NCBI GenBank assembly: GCA_900544255.1 | Contig: UQUM01000008.1 | Span: forward strand, 1 to 64,000 | Length of the DNA: 64,000 bases | DNA from: an uncultured Sutterella sp. | GTDB lineage: Bacteria > Pseudomonadota > Gammaproteobacteria > Burkholderiales > Burkholderiaceae_F | Reading direction: 5' to 3' | Shown here: positions 60,264 to 64,000 of the stretch, in pieces | Numbering within the stretch: position 1 is the first letter of the stretch | How the letters are laid out: every line of letters starts with the position of its first letter | The notes under the pieces: generated by a model | The model's input: only the letters and a program-made list of their open reading frames with translations | Told to the model about the DNA's origin: nothing | The model's database searches: none | Made by a program: the position numbers and the translations under genes

Positions 60264-63200
60264 ATGGAACTTTCCCGCAGAAGTTTCTTTAAGAGAGGCC
60301 TCGCCTTCGGCGCCTCGGCTGCCGCCGCGGCCACCGCGTCCGCTGAAACGACTCACGCCGAAGCCCCCTACAAGCTTCGCAACGTGAAGGAAGTCACCAA
60401 CATCTGCTGCTACTGCTCCGGCGGCTGCGGCACTATCTGCTCGTCGCGCGACGGCGAACTCATCAACTTGGAAGGCGACCCCGATCACCCTGTCAACTTA
60501 GGCGGGCTTTGCCCGAAGGGCGCCGCGATGTGGGGCCTCAGAAACGTCGTCACCGCCGACCGCAAGGCAAAACTCCATCCGGATCGTCCGCTTTACCCGA
60601 TGGTGCGCCGTCCGGGCAAAAAGGAGTGGGAACGCCTCTCCTGGGATGAGGCCGTGAACGAAATCGCCCGCCACATCAAGACGACGCGCGACGCAACGTT
60701 CGTGGAAAAGGAAGACGGCATTACGGTGAACCGCTGCGACGGCATTTCGTCCTTCGGCGCAGCGCAGTTAAATAACGAAGAAGGCTGGCTCGTGCAGAAA
60801 TTTGCGCGCTCCATGGGCATTCTCTCGATTGACAATCAGACGCGCGTGTGCCACTCCTCCACCGTCGCGGGCCTCGCTCCCTCGTTCGGTCGCGGTTCCA
60901 TGACGAGCCACTGGTGCGACTTCGCCAATTCCGACGTCATCATGTCGATCGGTTCAAACAACGTTGAAAACCATCCCTTGTCGTCCCGCTGGGTGGAACG
61001 CGCTCAGGATAAAGGCGCCAAATGGATCGTCGTCGATCCCCGCTACAGCCGCTCCGCGGCGCAGGCCGACATCTACGCCCGCATCCGTCCGGGGACGGAT
61101 ATCGCGTTCTACGGCGGCCTCATCCGTTACATCATCGAAAACAAGCTCTATCAGAAGGAATACATCCTTCACTACACGAACGCCGCGTGCATCCTGCGTC
61201 CGGACTTCAAGTTCAACGAAGACACCGGTCTTTTCTCCGGCTGGGATCCCGAAACGAAGCGCTACGACAACGAAACGTGGGGCTACGACGTGGATAAGAA
61301 GGTGGGCTGGGATACGACGCCGGGCTCGGCCTTCTCGTGGGTAAACGACCCCAACGTGCCGAAATTCAAGACGCCGGATCTTAAGGTTCTGAAGCGCGAC
61401 ATGACGCTCAGCGACCCGAACTGCGTCTTAAACGTCATGCGCCGTCACTACGCGCGTTACACCCCGGAAATGGTGCACCGCGTCACCGGCATGGACATGG
61501 ACGTCATGAAGAAGGTGTGGGACACGTTCGCTTCCACGGGGCGCCCCGACAAGGCAGGGTCCATTCTCTACGCCCTGGGTCAGACGCAGCACAGTTACGG
61601 CTCTCAGAACTGCCGGGCAATGTGCGTCGTGCAGCTTCTCTTAGGCAACATCGGTATCGCGGGCGGCGGCATCAATGCGCTGCGCGGCGAACCGAACGTC
61701 CAAGGGTCGACCGACGTGGGCGCAAGTTCCCACCAGGCCCCCGGGTACCTTGCCTGGCCTACGGCAAAGTCGCATCCGACGCTTGCCAAATACCTCTCGA
61801 CCGAAACCTACGCCGCGGGTTATTACTCCAACAAACCCAAATTCTGGGTGTCGGCATTGAAGGAATGGTTCGGTGACAACGCCACCTTCGAAAACGACTA
61901 TTGCTACGACCTGCTTCCTAAAATCGCTCCGAAGAAGGACTACGGGGATTTCTCCACCATCATGTCCTTTAACGACATGCGCGACGACAAGATCAAGGGC
62001 TATATGTGCTGGGGTATGAACCCCGCGCATTCCACGCCGAACGCTAAGCACGCGCGTCACGCCATGGCAAAGCTCGATTGGCTCCTGGTCGCCGACTGGT
62101 TCCAGACGGAAACGAGTCTCTTCTGGTGCGCCCCGGACATGAAGCCCGAAGAAGTGCAGACCGAGGTCTACTTCCTTCCTGCGGCCCTCATCTACGAAAA
62201 GATCGGCTCAATCAACAATTCCGGTCGCTGGATTCAGTGGCGTGAAAAAGCCGTAGAGCCCCCGGGAGAATGTAAGAGCGACTTCGAAATGATGATGTTG
62301 ATCTGGGATAAGCTCCGTGAGCTCTACCGCAAGGAAGGCGGTGCGTGCCCCGACCAGATTCTGAAGACGAACATGAATTACCGCATCAACGGCAAGGCGG
62401 ATCTGCGCGCTCTTTGCTGGGCTTTGAACGGCTACACCGTGAAGGATCAGCAGTTGATCCCCGGATACGCGGCCCTCAAAGCCGACGGGACGACCGCCTG
62501 CGGCATCTGGATTTTCTCCGGCTACTACAACAACGAAGCTGAAAAAATGGATCCGATGAAGCAGCCCTGCACGCGGCGCAACAAGTCCGACCCCTCCGGT
62601 CTCGGCCTCTTTCCTGAATGGTCGTTCGCGTGGCCCGCGAACCGCCGCATTCTTTATAACCGCGCTTCTGCTGACCCCGAGGGCCGTCCCTGGGATCCGA
62701 AGCGTACGCTCGTTGAATGGAAGGGCGATCACTGGCTGCAGAACGACGTGGGTGACTTCGTCACGGCGAAGGGCCCCGACGACAAGGCGTTCTTCATGAC
62801 GTGGGAACAGAATGACCGACTCTTTGCCTACGGCATGGCCGACGGTCCGCTTCCCGAACATTTCGAACCGCATGAAGCTCCGGTGAAGAACCTCTTAAAC
62901 GGCGCGGGCGGCAACCCCTGCGTCCGTTTCGCGGACGACCCGTCCGTAAAGCGCGGCTGCGTGAAGGACTTCCCCTTCGTCGTCACGACCTATTCCGTCG
63001 TCGAACATTGGCAGACCGGCACGCAGACGCGAAACATTCCGTGGTTGAACGAACTCATTCCCTGCAACTTCATCGAGCTCTCCGAAGAACTCGCGGCGGA
63101 AAAGGGCATCAAGACCGGGGACATGGTGCACGTGTGGAATAACCGCGGTTCGGTGAAAGTCGCCGCCATGGTCACCAAGCGCATGAAGCCCATGGAAATC

Positions 63201-63365
63201 GACGGCAAGATGACGCACGTCGTCGGGATGCCGCACCACTTCTCGTGGGCCACGAACATGGCACGCGGCGACAACGTGAACGACTTGACGCCCAACGTCG
63301 GAGACCCCAATTCCTACATTCCGGAATATAAGGCCTTCCTCGTCAATCTGGAAAAAGCAGCCTGA
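60264..63365 (+). CDS. fdnG: Formate dehydrogenase-N type catalytic subunit, cysteine form
   Basis: 1033-residue molybdopterin enzyme oxidising formate in the periplasm. A Tat signal (ELSRRSFFKRG) begins the protein. The [4Fe-4S] ligands are C48, C51, C55 and C83 (NICCYCSGGC ... LCPKG). The active-site motif RVCHSSTVA has Cys196 exactly where E. coli FdnG has selenocysteine 196. The molybdopterin-binding middle and C-terminal domains align with FdnG throughout (GRGSMTSHW, YALGQTQHSYGSQN, GGGINALRG). It is one continuous frame without an in-frame TGA. Followed after 37 nt by its ferredoxin subunit. Confidence 0.94.
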   Translation: MELSRRSFFKRGLAFGASAAAAATASAETTHAEAPYKLRNVKEVTNICCYCSGGCGTICSSRDGELINLEGDPDHPVNLGGLCPKGAAMWGLRNVVTADRKAKLHPDRPLYPMVRRPGKKEWERLSWDEAVNEIARHIKTTRDATFVEKEDGITVNRCDGISSFGAAQLNNEEGWLVQKFARSMGILSIDNQTRVCHSSTVAGLAPSFGRGSMTSHWCDFANSDVIMSIGSNNVENHPLSSRWVERAQDKGAKWIVVDPRYSRSAAQADIYARIRPGTDIAFYGGLIRYIIENKLYQKEYILHYTNAACILRPDFKFNEDTGLFSGWDPETKRYDNETWGYDVDKKVGWDTTPGSAFSWVNDPNVPKFKTPDLKVLKRDMTLSDPNCVLNVMRRHYARYTPEMVHRVTGMDMDVMKKVWDTFASTGRPDKAGSILYALGQTQHSYGSQNCRAMCVVQLLLGNIGIAGGGINALRGEPNVQGSTDVGASSHQAPGYLAWPTAKSHPTLAKYLSTETYAAGYYSNKPKFWVSALKEWFGDNATFENDYCYDLLPKIAPKKDYGDFSTIMSFNDMRDDKIKGYMCWGMNPAHSTPNAKHARHAMAKLDWLLVADWFQTETSLFWCAPDMKPEEVQTEVYFLPAALIYEKIGSINNSGRWIQWREKAVEPPGECKSDFEMMMLIWDKLRELYRKEGGACPDQILKTNMNYRINGKADLRALCWALNGYTVKDQQLIPGYAALKADGTTACGIWIFSGYYNNEAEKMDPMKQPCTRRNKSDPSGLGLFPEWSFAWPANRRILYNRASADPEGRPWDPKRTLVEWKGDHWLQNDVGDFVTAKGPDDKAFFMTWEQNDRLFAYGMADGPLPEHFEPHEAPVKNLLNGAGGNPCVRFADDPSVKRGCVKDFPFVVTTYSVVEHWQTGTQTRNIPWLNELIPCNFIELSEELAAEKGIKTGDMVHVWNNRGSVKVAAMVTKRMKPMEIDGKMTHVVGMPHHFSWATNMARGDNVNDLTPNVGDPNSYIPEYKAFLVNLEKAA

Positions 63366-63402
63366 CACGAGACGGTGTTGCACACATTAGGAGACAACCA
63401 AA

Positions 63403-64000
63403 ATGGCTAACAAAAAAGAAGTCGCCATTCTCTTTGATTCGTCGCACTGCACCGGCTGCAAAGGCTGCCAGGTGGCGTGCAAGCAGTGGAACATGCTCCC
63501 TTCGACAATGGAATTGAACGGAAACAAGTTCACGGGCTCCTACCAAAGCCCCGCAGACTTGAACGGGGACACCCGCCTCATCATGACCTTTGATGAGAAG
63601 GAATCCGGCAACAAGTACCAGCCGATCAATTTTGCCGTGGGCCGTCGCTCGTGCTTTCACTGCACGGACGCCGCCTGCGTGGAAATCTGCTCGTCGGGCG
63701 CCCTTTACCATAAGGAAAACGGCGTCGTCGCCATGGATACCGACAAGTGCAACGGCTGCACGTACTGTCAGTCGGCCTGCCCCTTTGACGTACCGCGCTT
63801 CCGTCCCACCGACGGCCGCATCGACAAGTGCACGCTCTGCATGGATCGCTTGAAGGAAGGCGGCATCCCCGCCTGCGTGAAGACCTGCCAACCCGAAGCC
63901 CTGAAATTCGGACCGCGCGACGAGATGATCCGTCTCGGCAAGGAACGCGTCGAATTCCTGAAAAAGAAGGGCTTTGACAAAGCGGAACTTTACGGCGAAC
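63403..64000 (+). CDS. fdnH: Formate dehydrogenase iron-sulfur subunit, 3' end outside window
   Basis: The first 199 residues of a four-cluster ferredoxin subunit; the frame continues past the window edge. ATG at 63403 has AGGAG at 63390-63394. Cysteine groups are CTGCKGCQVAC, CFHCTDAACVEIC, CNGCTYCQSAC and CTLC...CVKTC, as in FdnH/FdoH. No signal peptide is visible, consistent with hitch-hiking export with the Tat-targeted alpha subunit. The family's C-terminal membrane anchor would lie beyond the edge, probably followed by a cytochrome b gamma subunit. Confidence 0.92.
   Translation, partial: MANKKEVAILFDSSHCTGCKGCQVACKQWNMLPSTMELNGNKFTGSYQSPADLNGDTRLIMTFDEKESGNKYQPINFAVGRRSCFHCTDAACVEICSSGALYHKENGVVAMDTDKCNGCTYCQSACPFDVPRFRPTDGRIDKCTLCMDRLKEGGIPACVKTCQPEALKFGPRDEMIRLGKERVEFLKKKGFDKAELYGE

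Noticed and set aside
60852..60854. Selenocysteine codon in the formate dehydrogenase gene
   Set aside because: The active-site codon is a normal Cys codon (TGC) and the frame has no internal TGA.
1..64000. CRISPR array or prophage
   Set aside because: No regularly spaced direct repeats, integrase, or phage structural genes were seen.

Overview
The window looks like a chromosomal segment of a GC-rich betaproteobacterium of the Burkholderiales, most like the gut family Sutterellaceae. The blocks rpsB-tsf-pyrH-frr-uppS-cdsA, pyrG-kdsA-eno-ftsB and purF-cvpA-SPOR-folC are in proteobacterial order. The anaerobic respiratory genes (octahaem sulfite reductase, formate dehydrogenase-N type) suit an anaerobic or microaerophilic gut lifestyle. 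The taxonomic call is an inference from gene content and order.

Layout. 0-9.8 kb: periplasmic L-asparaginase, a TRIC/UPF0126 membrane protein, htpG, then ftsB, eno, kdsA and pyrG, and an EamA transporter. 9.8-16.8 kb: an AT-rich AAA-ATPase/PD-(D/E)XK protein, then the rpsB-to-cdsA translation and envelope block with its promoter at 16753-16781. 16.9-20.1 kb: M20 amidohydrolase, MetQ lipoprotein and an amino-acid ABC ATPase that has lost its Walker A. 20.2-22.5 kb: an autotransporter whose promoter has a poly-G tract inside a 17-bp spacer, which suggests phase variation. 23.5-28.4 kb: trpD-trpCF-trpB-trpA behind a trpL attenuator with three tandem Trp codons; trpE and trpG are absent here. 28.6-38.6 kb: RecD2 helicase, tRNA-Ser(GGA), a cyclase, a phosphoesterase, a LysE exporter, the purF block and a membrane protein. 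38.6-41.6 kb: a small accessory island (solitary HicB-like protein, HAD protein, unrecognised protein) bracketed by two copies of a short repeat.

The main system lies at 41.5-55.7 kb. It is one long minus-strand operon centred on an octahaem cytochrome with the diagnostic CX15CH haem motif of MccA/SirA sulfite reductases. Downstream are a rhodanese-like protein, an FKBP isomerase with a Met/His-rich tail, a TPR protein, a Tat-exported ferredoxin and an NrfD-type quinol dehydrogenase. These are followed by two NosL proteins, NosDFY without any NosZ, a CcmF haem lyase, a CcmH-like protein that has lost both cysteines, and a TlpA-type thioredoxin. I read this as a self-contained sulfite respiration unit: electrons pass from menaquinol through NrfD/FeS to MccA, Nos-type proteins supply copper to its haem-copper centre, and a dedicated haem lyase makes the unusual eighth haem. 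A perfect Fur-box-like palindrome and a LysR gene lie just upstream.

55.8-64 kb: a large SWIM-SNF2 helicase, then divergently a Cys-type formate dehydrogenase alpha subunit and its ferredoxin subunit, which runs off the window end. This could feed electrons into the quinone pool used by the sulfite reductase.
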